Assembly: GCA_031552765.1 (NCBI GenBank)
Contig: JAVBME010000014.1
Span: forward strand, 1-57,345
Origin: JAVBME01 sp031552765
GTDB lineage: Bacteria > Bacillota > Negativicutes > Acidaminococcales > JAISLQ01
DNA length: 57,345 nucleotides
Direction: 5' to 3'
Shown: piece by piece, positions 7,404 to 15,644 of the stretch
Layout of the letters: every line of letters starts with the position of its first letter
How positions within the stretch are numbered: the first letter of the stretch is position 1
Notes under the pieces: model-generated
The model's database searches: none
The model's input: the letters and a program-made list of their open reading frames with translations, nothing else
Told to the model about the DNA's origin: nothing
Program-made: the position numbers and the translations under genes

Positions 7404-10118
7404 TTACGCATTTTTAAGTAGTTCTTCTATAAAAGCGGTCACATAGCTGTAATCAAGGTCGTTCATAGCCAGGCGCAGCTTGATGACATGCGGGCGGAAC
7501 TCTTCCTCGTCCAGCATTTCTATCTGCTGGATAAGGTCGGTCGTCGCTTCGTAATCAAAGTCGGCGATAGCTTCCTGCAACAACCGCAAAAGCGCCGGGG
7601 TCCATTGGTCATTGCCCTCGTCGGCCACAGTTGCAAAATCATCATGTGGCAACAGCTGTGTGCTGCCGGCAAATTCTTCATCGGGGAGGAACTTATGCGG
7701 CGGAAGCCATTTACGCAGGGCTTTGCTCAACTCGCGCAATTCTATAGGCTTATTTAAAAAGTCGTTGACGCCGGCGGCTAAAAGCGCAATGCGCGCCGTT
7801 TCAATAACGTTGGCGGACAAGGCGATGATGGTCTGCTGCACAAAGCGGCCGCCCATGCCGCGTATGGCCTGTGTCGCTTCTTCGCCGTCCATTTCAGGCA
7901 TCATATGGTCCATAAAAACAATATCATAGTCTTTTTGCTTTATTTTTGCCAAAGCTTCTCTACCGGACATGGCTTCGTCCGAGATAATGCCGTATTGTTT
8001 CAAAAGATTGGAAACCACCTGGAGGTTTATTTCATTGTCGTCTACGACCAGGATGTTGACATCTTTAGTTCTGAAAAGATTGTCTTTGAGCTGCTGGATG
8101 CCGGTAGTATTTTTCTTTTCCAATGTATCGTTTAGTATATTGGCCAAAGTAGTGATGAGCAGGGGGTGGAAAATAATGGTGTCTGTACGTTTTACCTTGT
8201 CCGGCAAGCTGGTATGGGTGTCGGACAAAATAATGCGCTTGAAACCGCCCGTTATGGCAAAAAAATCCGTCAGCAAAGAGGGCGCGGATGTCGCATCAAG
8301 CAATAAATGGGTAAAACTGCCGGAATGAGCTGCAGAAAGTTTGTCGGTTGAGGCAAATTCTGTATGCAGCAATTTACACATGTGGCATAACTGGGTAACC
8401 AGCAGTGCGTCATTGGTTATAGCCAGCAATTTATTTTGCCGCGGGAAATTTATTTTGACAACAGGCGTTTTGTCGGCTATTTTTTGCGGCAGATTGATGG
8501 TAAAAGCAGTGCCTTTGCCATATTCGCTTTCCACATATATTTTCCCGCCCATCAAATCCACCAGTTTTTGGCTGATAGCCAGGCCCAGACCGGTTCCTTC
8601 CAGATTGCGGTTCTTTTTGGTGTCAAACTGTTGGAAAGAATTGAATAGCCGGGGCAAATCTTCTTCATGCATGCCGATACCTGTGTCTTTTATCACAAAA
8701 GTCAGGTTTACCGTATCGCCGCAAATTGCTGTACCGATAGCTAGTTTTATAAAGCCGCTGTCGGTAAATTTCACGGCATTGGAAAGGATGTTCAAAAGTA
8801 TTTGCTTTAACTTGCCGTCGTCGCCGATAAGTTCGCTGGGCAAATCCGGGGCGATATCTATAATAAAACGCAAGTTTTTTTGTACGACGCGCATGTTGAT
8901 GATATTGGAAATATCGTTTATAAGTGACATGGAATCATATTTTATGTTGAGGATATCCATACGGTTTGCCTCGATCTTGCTCATGTCGAGGATATCGTTT
9001 ATTATGCTGAGCAGTGACTGGGAGGCGTTGCGGATATTTATCGCATGGAACATATCCTGGCTGTTGAGGTTTGACAGCATTAATAAGTCAGACATGCTAA
9101 TAATGGCATTTAAAGGGGTGCGTATTTCATGGCTCATATTAGCGAGAAATTCGCTTTTGGCATGGCTTTTTTGTTCGGCGGCCTCCAGGCGTTTTAAGTC
9201 TGTGATATCAGACATGAAGCCTTCGGTTATTCCTTTGGTCGGGTCGTTTGCGTCTACTTCCACGACACGGCTGCGCTCCCATATCCAGCGCACTTCGCCG
9301 TTTTTATGGATGATGCGAAAATATGCCTCCAGGGGTTTACCGACCATGAGAGAGCCTTCATTTTCTTCTGTCAGCTGAGCCAAATCATCCGGATGCAAGA
9401 TGTCAAAAAAACAAAGATTTTTATCTTCGATAAAATCTTCCGGCGAGTAGCCTGTCATGTCCAAGCATCCCTCGCTGACAAATTCCATAGTAAAGCGCGG
9501 TATGTTATTGCGGCAGCGAAAAGCCATGCCGGGCAAGTTGGAAATAAGGGTAGCCATGCGCCGTTGCGCTTCCCGGCGCAGGCTGGCTTCGTTCGCCATG
9601 GCGACAAGGTCGGCTATGGTAGAGCCGAATGACTGTTCATCTAATGTCCAGTGGCGAGGTTCACCGGCATGTTCTATACAGACGACGCCAAAAAGTTTGC
9701 CGCCAATACGGATTGGGCAGTCGAGCAAGGCGCGTATGCCGGACAGTCCGTAATTTTCCGACATCCCGGGCAATATCGTATCAGTGTGCGTATCGGGTAT
9801 GGAGATGTTGCGTTCGGCGTGCAGCAGTTTAACATAGTGTGGGTAAATGCCGACGTCGAAAGGGTCGGCAATAAAATGCCGGTTTTCATCCAAACCGTAC
9901 ATGGCAAGATTGTATAAAGTAGCGTTATCTTTAGAATATCTCCAAATACCGACGCGCACCGCCTGCAATGTTTTGGCGGCGGTTTCCGCTATCGTTCTGA
10001 CTGCCGACTCGAAGCTGCCTGCTGCCAGGTCAGGGTTGCTGTTCAAGTCGACCAGAGCGCGGTTAAAGGAACGAAGCACCTGTTCCCTGTTTTCCGGTTC
10101 ATATTGTTGGCTGGCCAT
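7404..10118 (-). CDS. Hybrid sensor histidine kinase (GAF-PAS-HisKA-HATPase-pseudoREC-REC)
   Basis: A 904-residue cytoplasmic kinase started at the ATG at 10118 with GGAGG upstream; the in-frame 10214 start has no site. Domains in order: GAF (about 20-175), PAS with PAC (about 190-315), HisKA with the phospho-accepting His330 in MSHEIRTPLN, HATPase_c (about 440-560) with DTGIGM and GTGLGLAI, a receiver-like stretch lacking the acidic pair (about 570-670), and a true receiver with Asp737 in FMDHMMPEMDG. An alpha-helical tail of about 100 residues follows. No transmembrane segment is present, so it senses an internal signal. No response regulator gene is adjacent, so its phosphorelay partner lies elsewhere. 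It is transcribed divergently from the metQ-like gene. Confidence 0.92.
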   Translation of the reverse strand: MASQQYEPENREQVLRSFNRALVDLNSNPDLAAGSFESAVRTIAETAAKTLQAVRVGIWRYSKDNATLYNLAMYGLDENRHFIADPFDVGIYPHYVKLLHAERNISIPDTHTDTILPGMSENYGLSGIRALLDCPIRIGGKLFGVVCIEHAGEPRHWTLDEQSFGSTIADLVAMANEASLRREAQRRMATLISNLPGMAFRCRNNIPRFTMEFVSEGCLDMTGYSPEDFIEDKNLCFFDILHPDDLAQLTEENEGSLMVGKPLEAYFRIIHKNGEVRWIWERSRVVEVDANDPTKGITEGFMSDITDLKRLEAAEQKSHAKSEFLANMSHEIRTPLNAIISMSDLLMLSNLNSQDMFHAINIRNASQSLLSIINDILDMSKIEANRMDILNIKYDSMSLINDISNIINMRVVQKNLRFIIDIAPDLPSELIGDDGKLKQILLNILSNAVKFTDSGFIKLAIGTAICGDTVNLTFVIKDTGIGMHEEDLPRLFNSFQQFDTKKNRNLEGTGLGLAISQKLVDLMGGKIYVESEYGKGTAFTINLPQKIADKTPVVKINFPRQNKLLAITNDALLVTQLCHMCKLLHTEFASTDKLSAAHSGSFTHLLLDATSAPSLLTDFFAITGGFKRIILSDTHTSLPDKVKRTDTIIFHPLLITTLANILNDTLEKKNTTGIQQLKDNLFRTKDVNILVVDDNEINLQVVSNLLKQYGIISDEAMSGREALAKIKQKDYDIVFMDHMMPEMDGEEATQAIRGMGGRFVQQTIIALSANVIETARIALLAAGVNDFLNKPIELRELSKALRKWLPPHKFLPDEEFAGSTQLLPHDDFATVADEGNDQWTPALLRLLQEAIADFDYEATTDLIQQIEMLDEEEFRPHVIKLRLAMNDLDYSYVTAFIEELLKNA

Positions 10119-10272
10119 GTTTTCCTCCGGAGGCTGAAAGCTTATAATAAGATATAGAATAAATCTTACAAATGCACTAGTTATATTATAGCCTAAAACA
10201 ACAAAAAAATGCAAAAAATAACATGAAAAAACAAAAATATAATTACAAAAATGCTAACAACGTAAATTTTTG

Positions 10273-10301
10273 TTTGCGAAAAAATACTGCTATTATATAA
10301 T
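10273..10301 (+). promoter_or_regulatory. Candidate promoter of the metQ-like gene
   Basis: A perfect TATAAT (10296-10301) lies 17 bases after a weak -35 TTTGCG (10273-10278), within the AT-rich 236-base divergent region between the kinase and metQ. I see no S-box or T-box type structure in that region. Confidence 0.45.
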
Positions 10302-10354
10302 AATAAACAAATCAATTTTACTAAATAAATCTATTTGGAATGAGGGTGGAAGAG

Positions 10355-11173
10355 TTGCAAAAAACAAAAATTTTAACAGTGTTACTCATAGCGGCTTTGT
10401 CTATAGCTATGATTGGTTGCGGCGGCGGCCAGAAAGAACCGGTAAAAAACGACAAGAAAATACTTAGGGTCGGCGCGACCGCGGGGCCGCAAGCTCAGAT
10501 ACTGGAAGCCGCTAAAAGTGTGCTGGCAAAAAACGGCGTACAAATGCAAATAGTGGAATTCAATGATTTTTCAACACCTAATATCGCTTTGAACGACGGC
10601 GACTTAGATGCTAACAGCTACCAGCACAAACCTTTTTTGGACGCGCAGATAAAAGACCGCAAGTTTGACCTGGTACCTGTGGGAAAAACCATCATCATGC
10701 CGATGGGACTATATTCCAAAAAAATAAAACGGCTTGACGAGCTTAAAGAAGGAGCTACGGTAGCGATACCGAATGATCCGTCCAACGGCGGACGCGCGCT
10801 ATTGCTCATGCAAAAATTCGGCCTTTTGAAGCTAGATCCGGCCGCCGGGATTTTACCAAGTAAAACCAGTATAAAAGAGAACCCTAAAAAGCTGAATATA
10901 AAAGAAGTGGACGCTGCCCAGGCGCCGCGTGTACTGGACGATGTGGACATGGTGGCGGTAAATACCAACTATGCTCTGGTAGCAGGCCTTGTACCGACCA
11001 AAGATGCGCTGGCCCTTGAGGATAAAGATTCGCCTTACGCCTGTATCATTGTCGTGCGCAGCAAAGACAAGAACAGGGAAGATTTGAAAAAGCTTGTCGC
11101 AGCATATCAATCGCCGGAAGTAGCAAAATTTATTGAAGAAACTTTCAAAGGCTCGATCTTAAAAGCTTGGTAA
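10355..11173 (+). CDS. MetQ/NlpA-family substrate-binding lipoprotein
   Basis: A 272-residue lipoprotein. I prefer the TTG at 10355 because GAGGGTGG lies just upstream; the in-frame ATG at 10340 has no site. A signal peptide ends in the lipobox MIGC, with the mature lipid-carrying Cys near residue 22. The rest is a full NlpA/MetQ domain: LRVGATAGPQAQILEAA, DANSYQHKPFL, VAIPNDPSNGGRALLL and VNTNYALVAGL. The family binds D/L-methionine or related amino acids for the MetNI ABC transporter. No metN or metI is nearby: a terminator follows directly and the next gene is unrelated. It is therefore an orphan binding protein that may feed a transporter encoded elsewhere. Confidence 0.9.
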   Translation: MQKTKILTVLLIAALSIAMIGCGGGQKEPVKNDKKILRVGATAGPQAQILEAAKSVLAKNGVQMQIVEFNDFSTPNIALNDGDLDANSYQHKPFLDAQIKDRKFDLVPVGKTIIMPMGLYSKKIKRLDELKEGATVAIPNDPSNGGRALLLMQKFGLLKLDPAAGILPSKTSIKENPKKLNIKEVDAAQAPRVLDDVDMVAVNTNYALVAGLVPTKDALALEDKDSPYACIIVVRSKDKNREDLKKLVAAYQSPEVAKFIEETFKGSILKAW

Positions 11174-11181
11174 TCGTTTGC

Positions 11182-11210
11182 AGCAGGCGCCGTAAGGCGT
11201 CTGCTTTTTT
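11182..11210 (+). terminator. Terminator of the metQ-like gene
   Basis: A 10-bp stem with one G-T pair (AGCAGGCGCC / GGCGTCTGCT, GTAA loop) runs directly into six T residues. It sits 8 bases after the stop codon. Confidence 0.9.
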
Positions 11211-11352
11211 GTATCAATAGGGAATTTTTACCAAGGCTGCAAAGTGTTATTTTTTTGCCGATATTTAAAAACCTGTTAAATTTTTGCCAAAAGAGTTACA
11301 ATATACATGATAAATTTGTTATTTATAAAAATAAAATACCAGGAGTCAGTAA

Positions 11353-12252
11353 ATGTTTTTTGACAATGAACCAGGGCCGATATTTCGTCCGCCCAGTGAA
11401 GCCCATAGCTTTATTTTGCGTACGACAGTCGGTTGTTCCCATAACAAGTGTACTTATTGCAACATGTACCGCACGGTGGATTTTCACATAAAATCCCCGG
11501 AAGATGTTTCCGCACAGATAAAAGCGGCCCAAGCCAGCGGCTGGCCAGTGCGCCGGGTATTTTTATCTGACGGCGACGCGCTTATTTTAAATACCGAGCG
11601 TTTGCTGGCTATTTTGGCAGAGCTGTATGCCGCTTTTCCCCGCTTGCAAAGGGTATCGGCCTATGCCGGGCCAAAGGCTATCTTAGGCAAAAGCGTCGAA
11701 AATTTAGTAAAATTGCGCGCCGCGGGTTTGAAACTTCTTTATTACGGCCTGGAAACCGGCGACGGCGATCTTTTGTCGGCGGTCTGCAAAGGCGTGACCG
11801 CGGAAGAGGCGATAGAAGCCGGCTGCCGGGTAAAAGAAGCCGGCTTGAAACTGTCGATGATGATAATCGTCGGGCTGGGCGGCGTCCCGGGCAGCGAGGC
11901 TCACGCCCGCAATACGGCCGCAGCGATCAATATGATAAAGCCGGATATGTTGAGCGCTCTTACCTTAATGATGTATCGGGGCAGCGAACTGCGCCAGCAA
12001 TATGAACGCGGCGAATTTTTGCCGCTTAACCCTCACGGGATAATGAAGGAACTAAATATGATACTGTCGGGGATAAACCTGCCGGCAGACCATCCGGCGA
12101 TTTTCCGCAGTAATCATGTTTCTAATTATTTGCCGCTGGCCGGGACGCTGCCGGCGGATAAAGAGCGTATGCTGGAGGAAACCCGTAGAGCGATGGCGAT
12201 GTTGGATAAGGGCGAAGGTTATGATCCGTATGGCAACTTGGAATATTTTTGA
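11353..12252 (+). CDS. Radical SAM protein
   Basis: A 299-residue radical SAM enzyme. The iron-sulfur motif is CSHNKCTYC (residues 33-41, a C-x4-C-x2-C spacing), followed by the SAM-binding segment FLSDGDAL and later GLETGDG and MIIVGLGG. The Elp3/MiaB-like fold covers residues 25-235. Close relatives are annotated only as radical SAM proteins of unknown substrate. The start has AGGAG 8 bases upstream. It lies 24 bases before the NlpC/P60 gene on the same strand, so the two may be co-transcribed although no functional link is obvious. Confidence 0.88.
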   Translation: MFFDNEPGPIFRPPSEAHSFILRTTVGCSHNKCTYCNMYRTVDFHIKSPEDVSAQIKAAQASGWPVRRVFLSDGDALILNTERLLAILAELYAAFPRLQRVSAYAGPKAILGKSVENLVKLRAAGLKLLYYGLETGDGDLLSAVCKGVTAEEAIEAGCRVKEAGLKLSMMIIVGLGGVPGSEAHARNTAAAINMIKPDMLSALTLMMYRGSELRQQYERGEFLPLNPHGIMKELNMILSGINLPADHPAIFRSNHVSNYLPLAGTLPADKERMLEETRRAMAMLDKGEGYDPYGNLEYF

Positions 12253-12276
12253 CGGCTTTGGCCGGGAGGTTGAGGC

Positions 12277-12960
12277 ATGAAATTTTTCAGGAGTTTTCTT
12301 TTTATTCTTCTTACAATGGTATTTTTGCCACAAACAGTTTGGGCTGCCGATACTTATAAGGTGGGAGACAAAAACTGGCGGGTTTCCGTCGTGCAGCAAA
12401 AACTGCCGGTTTTGGGCATTAAAGTTGACCGAAAAGACGGTGTCTTGAGTAAAGAGACCAGTTTTGCGCTCAAAACTTTCCAGGACAAGTATAAAAAAGA
12501 ATATAAACTCAAGGCCACTGGTAACCTTGATGATGCGACTTACCAGGCGGTAGTTGCTGCTGCCTATGAAAAAACCGCGCCGCACGTCAATAGCGAGGCC
12601 GTAATAAAAACTGCGGCGCAATATAAAGGCGTGCCCTACAGATTCGGCGGCGTAGATACAAAAGGGTTTGACTGTTCGGGTTATACGTGGTATGTATTCC
12701 ACCAGCACAAGGTGGATCTGCCGCGTGCGGCCGATATCCAATATAAAGAAGGTATTTTTGTTTTGAAAAAAAATTTGCGCCAGGGCGACCTTGTTTTTTT
12801 CACCACTTATGAAAAAGGCGCATCACATGTCGGCATTTACGCTGGCGACGGCAAATTCTGGCATGCTTCCAGCAGCAAGGGCGTGATGCTCAGCGGTTTG
12901 GGCGATTTTTACTGGAAAGACCGCTATGTCGGCGCGCGCCGGATTTTAGCCGCAAGCTGA
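12277..12960 (+). CDS. Exported NlpC/P60 peptidoglycan endopeptidase
   Basis: A 227-residue secreted protein: signal peptide (residues 1-24, ending VWAAD), a peptidoglycan-binding helical domain (about 27-90: VSVVQQKLPVLGIKVDRKDG...ETSFALKTFQ), and a C-terminal NlpC/P60 catalytic domain (about 105-225). Catalytic residues are visible: Cys in FDCSGYTWYVF, His in ASHVGIYAG and the following His in FWHASSSKGV. Such enzymes cut the stem peptide of peptidoglycan in the periplasm. The start has GGGAGGTTG upstream. The gene probably shares a transcript with the radical SAM gene. Confidence 0.92.
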   Translation: MKFFRSFLFILLTMVFLPQTVWAADTYKVGDKNWRVSVVQQKLPVLGIKVDRKDGVLSKETSFALKTFQDKYKKEYKLKATGNLDDATYQAVVAAAYEKTAPHVNSEAVIKTAAQYKGVPYRFGGVDTKGFDCSGYTWYVFHQHKVDLPRAADIQYKEGIFVLKKNLRQGDLVFFTTYEKGASHVGIYAGDGKFWHASSSKGVMLSGLGDFYWKDRYVGARRILAAS

Positions 12961-13073
12961 AAGCATACAATTATGTAAAATTATTTTCAAAAACTGATAG
13001 GAATTTAAAAAGTTGTGACGAATTTAACAAATAATTACAAATGCGGCATATCAAGAATAACCAGGAGGAAAAA

Positions 13074-14954
13074 ATGATACGCGAAAAGCGCAATAAAGAA
13101 AAGTTGTTGTCATATTACCAAAAGTTTATGTCCGAAGGGATAGTAGACCCTAACGTCCATCCCTGGGTGGCGGAGTCCTGGCGGCGGTGCCGTGCCCGCG
13201 GCCTGGACAACGAAAAGGCTCCAAAATTGCAGCCGCTTACGGCGGCGGAGCTTGCCGAACGGCAGGAAAGCAATAAGGCGGCCGTGAGTTTTATGGACGG
13301 GTTTTATGAAAACAGCAAAGAGTATTTTGGCAATTACAATCTTAATATGCTGCTGATAGACGAAGAATCATATGTGTTAAAAAGCTATGACCAGCCGCAT
13401 TTTAATGAATTATTTGCCCAACTGGAAGGCCGGCGGGTCTCTGAACGGGATATCGGCACGGCCAGTATCGGTATAGCGCGCGAGCATAAAGTTCCTTTTT
13501 TGTTGTTCGGTCCTGAAATGTGGCTTCAAGCTTTTCATTCCGGCGATTCAGCGGCCGCGCCTATTATTGTCGAAGGCCGTCTGCGCTATCTTGTTTCCTT
13601 GTATTCTCTCAACAAGGAAGAGTTGCCGTATGATTTGATAGTATCTACTTTGCTGGGGATACAGTATTCCCTGCAAAACTATCTTTATTTGCATGAGAAA
13701 AACGCCGCCTTCCATACGCTTTTGGACGAAGTGCCTTTTGCGGTCTATTGCGTGAGGCCTGGCGGGAAGGTTACTTACAGCAACGCCAGCGGGCAAAAGC
13801 GCCTGGAAGGGCAAAATAACCTGAGCGAAGTATTTTTAAACTACGAACATATTCCCATAAATAAAGGTTTTCAGGGGATGTCCTCGCACAACAAAGAAGT
13901 AGCCTGGATAGCCCGTGACCGTACGTACGAAGATATAACGACAGTACTGCCGCTAAAGACAGGCGATGAGGTCTCGAGCGTCATTGCGGCCAGTTTTTCC
14001 GTGGAGGATCTAAAAACGATAATCGCCCACGCTACTGGCTACAGTTCACGCTACAGCCTTTTATCCCTGGTAGGGGAGACGGCGGAATTTACCGCATTGC
14101 AAAATAAAGCTTCCCGCGTGGCCAAAGGCGACAATAATATTCTTTTGCAAGGGGAGCCGGGTACCGGCAAACAGCGCCTGGCGCACGGCATACACCAGGC
14201 CAGCCCGCGCGCAGCCAGCCCTCTTATCGTGGTAAAATGCGGCAAAGTAGCGGAAAGTATACTGGACGCCGAAATTTTCGGTTATGGCGAAGAAAGCGCC
14301 GGCTGGGTACCGGGAAAACTGGAGTTGGCCAATAACGGCACGCTGTTTATCGACGAAGTGGAAAAGCTTCCGGTAGCGCTTGGCGATAAACTGGCAAAAT
14401 TTTTATCGGCCAAGACCGTGTCGGTACACGGCGAAGAAAAGCATATAGACGTAAGGCTTATTGCCGCCTGTGATTCCAATCTCAAGCGCCTGACGGAAAA
14501 AGGACTGTTCTCAAGGAAGCTGTTTGAAATACTCTCCAAGGTCACTATCCGCGTTCCTTCTTTGCGGGAACGCGCTAATGACATAGAAGTACTGTCTTCC
14601 CACATATTGTCTGAAATGGCAGTTCAGCACAACCTCGCGCCCAAGCGGTTGTCCGGCGAAGCATTGGCGGTATTGAAAAAATGTACCTGGTCGGGCAATA
14701 TAAAACAACTGCAAGGCGTTATTGAAATGGCCTTTTTCCATACTCCAGGCGTAGTGATCAATGCGGACAATATTAAACTGCCCGGTGATTCAACTATGGG
14801 CAAATCATGGAAATACGACAAAGACGCTTTTGTTGAGGCCTGGAAAGCCGCCGGCGGCAATATCAGCCGCCTCGGCCTGATGCTTGATGTGAGCAGGGTG
14901 ACCTTATACCGTTACCTTAGAAAATATGGCCTCGGCAAGGACGCGGAAAAATAA
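13074..14954 (+). CDS. AcoR-like regulator with degenerate sigma-54 activator domain
   Basis: A 626-residue protein started at the ATG at 13074 (AGGAGG upstream). Order: an N-terminal WRRCRARG-type segment and GAF-like sensor (about 1-205), a PAS-like region (about 215-320), an AAA+ domain of the bacterial enhancer-binding type (about 335-565), and a C-terminal Fis-type helix-turn-helix (GGNISRLGLMLDVSRVTLYRYL). Walker A (GEPGTGKQ, Lys366) and Walker B (LFIDE, Asp427) are kept. The GAFTGA loop that contacts sigma-54 is replaced by GYGEESAGWVPGK, and the usual FRxDLYYRLN arginine region reads FSRKLFEILS. It may therefore not activate sigma-54 RNA polymerase and may act like TyrR-type relatives. 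It ends 1 base before trmB. Confidence 0.85.
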   Translation: MIREKRNKEKLLSYYQKFMSEGIVDPNVHPWVAESWRRCRARGLDNEKAPKLQPLTAAELAERQESNKAAVSFMDGFYENSKEYFGNYNLNMLLIDEESYVLKSYDQPHFNELFAQLEGRRVSERDIGTASIGIAREHKVPFLLFGPEMWLQAFHSGDSAAAPIIVEGRLRYLVSLYSLNKEELPYDLIVSTLLGIQYSLQNYLYLHEKNAAFHTLLDEVPFAVYCVRPGGKVTYSNASGQKRLEGQNNLSEVFLNYEHIPINKGFQGMSSHNKEVAWIARDRTYEDITTVLPLKTGDEVSSVIAASFSVEDLKTIIAHATGYSSRYSLLSLVGETAEFTALQNKASRVAKGDNNILLQGEPGTGKQRLAHGIHQASPRAASPLIVVKCGKVAESILDAEIFGYGEESAGWVPGKLELANNGTLFIDEVEKLPVALGDKLAKFLSAKTVSVHGEEKHIDVRLIAACDSNLKRLTEKGLFSRKLFEILSKVTIRVPSLRERANDIEVLSSHILSEMAVQHNLAPKRLSGEALAVLKKCTWSGNIKQLQGVIEMAFFHTPGVVINADNIKLPGDSTMGKSWKYDKDAFVEAWKAAGGNISRLGLMLDVSRVTLYRYLRKYGLGKDAEK

Positions 14955-14955
14955 G

Positions 14956-15582
14956 ATGCGTTTGAGAAAAAAGCCGGGGCTGCAAGACGCTATAGAAGAA
15001 TATCGAGATATAGTGCTCAGCGAACAGACAGCTAAAGTGGCGTTAAAAAATTTCCCCAATATAGAACTTGAACTGGGCTGCGGCCGCGGCAGTTTTGTTA
15101 CGGGGATGGCTGCCATGCGGCCGGAAAAAGTATTGGTAGGGGTAGAGAGCCAACTGGATATAGCGTATTATGCCGCAAGGTGCGTCCGCGCCGCCGGCTG
15201 CGGCAACGTACGTATAATACGCGCTAATGCCGAGCAGGTGGAAAACTGGTTTGCGCCTGGCCAGGTAGGGTGCATTTATATAAATTTTTGCGACCCCTGG
15301 CCAAAAGACAGGCATGCAAAACGCCGCCTTACCGGGCGGCGGTTTTTGGCAAAATACCGCCAGATCATAACTGCTGGTGGTAGTTTACGTTTTAAAACGG
15401 ATAATAAAGACCTGTTTCTTTTTTCCCTGGCGGAATTTGCCGCCTGCGGCCTGGAAATCAAACAGGAAAGCCGGGATCTGCATACTTCCGGCATAGACAA
15501 TCCGGTCTGGACCGAATATGAAAAAAAGTTTAATACGCTTGGCTTGCCTATATATTTTTGTGAGGCGATATTTACTGCTTGA
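14956..15582 (+). CDS. trmB: tRNA (guanine-N7)-methyltransferase
   Basis: TrmB methylates G46 of tRNA using S-adenosylmethionine. The 208-residue protein begins MRLRKKPG, as Firmicute homologues do, so I start at 14956 rather than the ATG at 14926 inside the preceding gene. SAM-binding ELGCGRGSF, the signature FCDPWPKDRHAKRRL and the C-terminal WTEYEKKF are all present. The ribosome binding site is weak and translation may be coupled to the upstream regulator. Its last residues (CEAIFTA) share an 18-base identical DNA stretch with the start of the next gene. Confidence 0.95.
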   Translation: MRLRKKPGLQDAIEEYRDIVLSEQTAKVALKNFPNIELELGCGRGSFVTGMAAMRPEKVLVGVESQLDIAYYAARCVRAAGCGNVRIIRANAEQVENWFAPGQVGCIYINFCDPWPKDRHAKRRLTGRRFLAKYRQIITAGGSLRFKTDNKDLFLFSLAEFAACGLEIKQESRDLHTSGIDNPVWTEYEKKFNTLGLPIYFCEAIFTA

Positions 15583-15644
15583 GGAAATGGTATGGATAAA
15601 AAAAGAAACCATTTTTGGAAAAACCCTTGTGAGGCGATATTTAC
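15558..15644 (+). repeat. 18-bp direct repeat across trmB end and ftsW start
   Basis: The same 18 bases (beginning TTGTGAGGCG) occur at 15558-15575 in the last codons of trmB and at 15627-15644 near the start of ftsW, 69 bases apart. Both copies are in the same reading phase and encode CEAIFT. This looks like a small local duplication. Confidence 0.75.
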
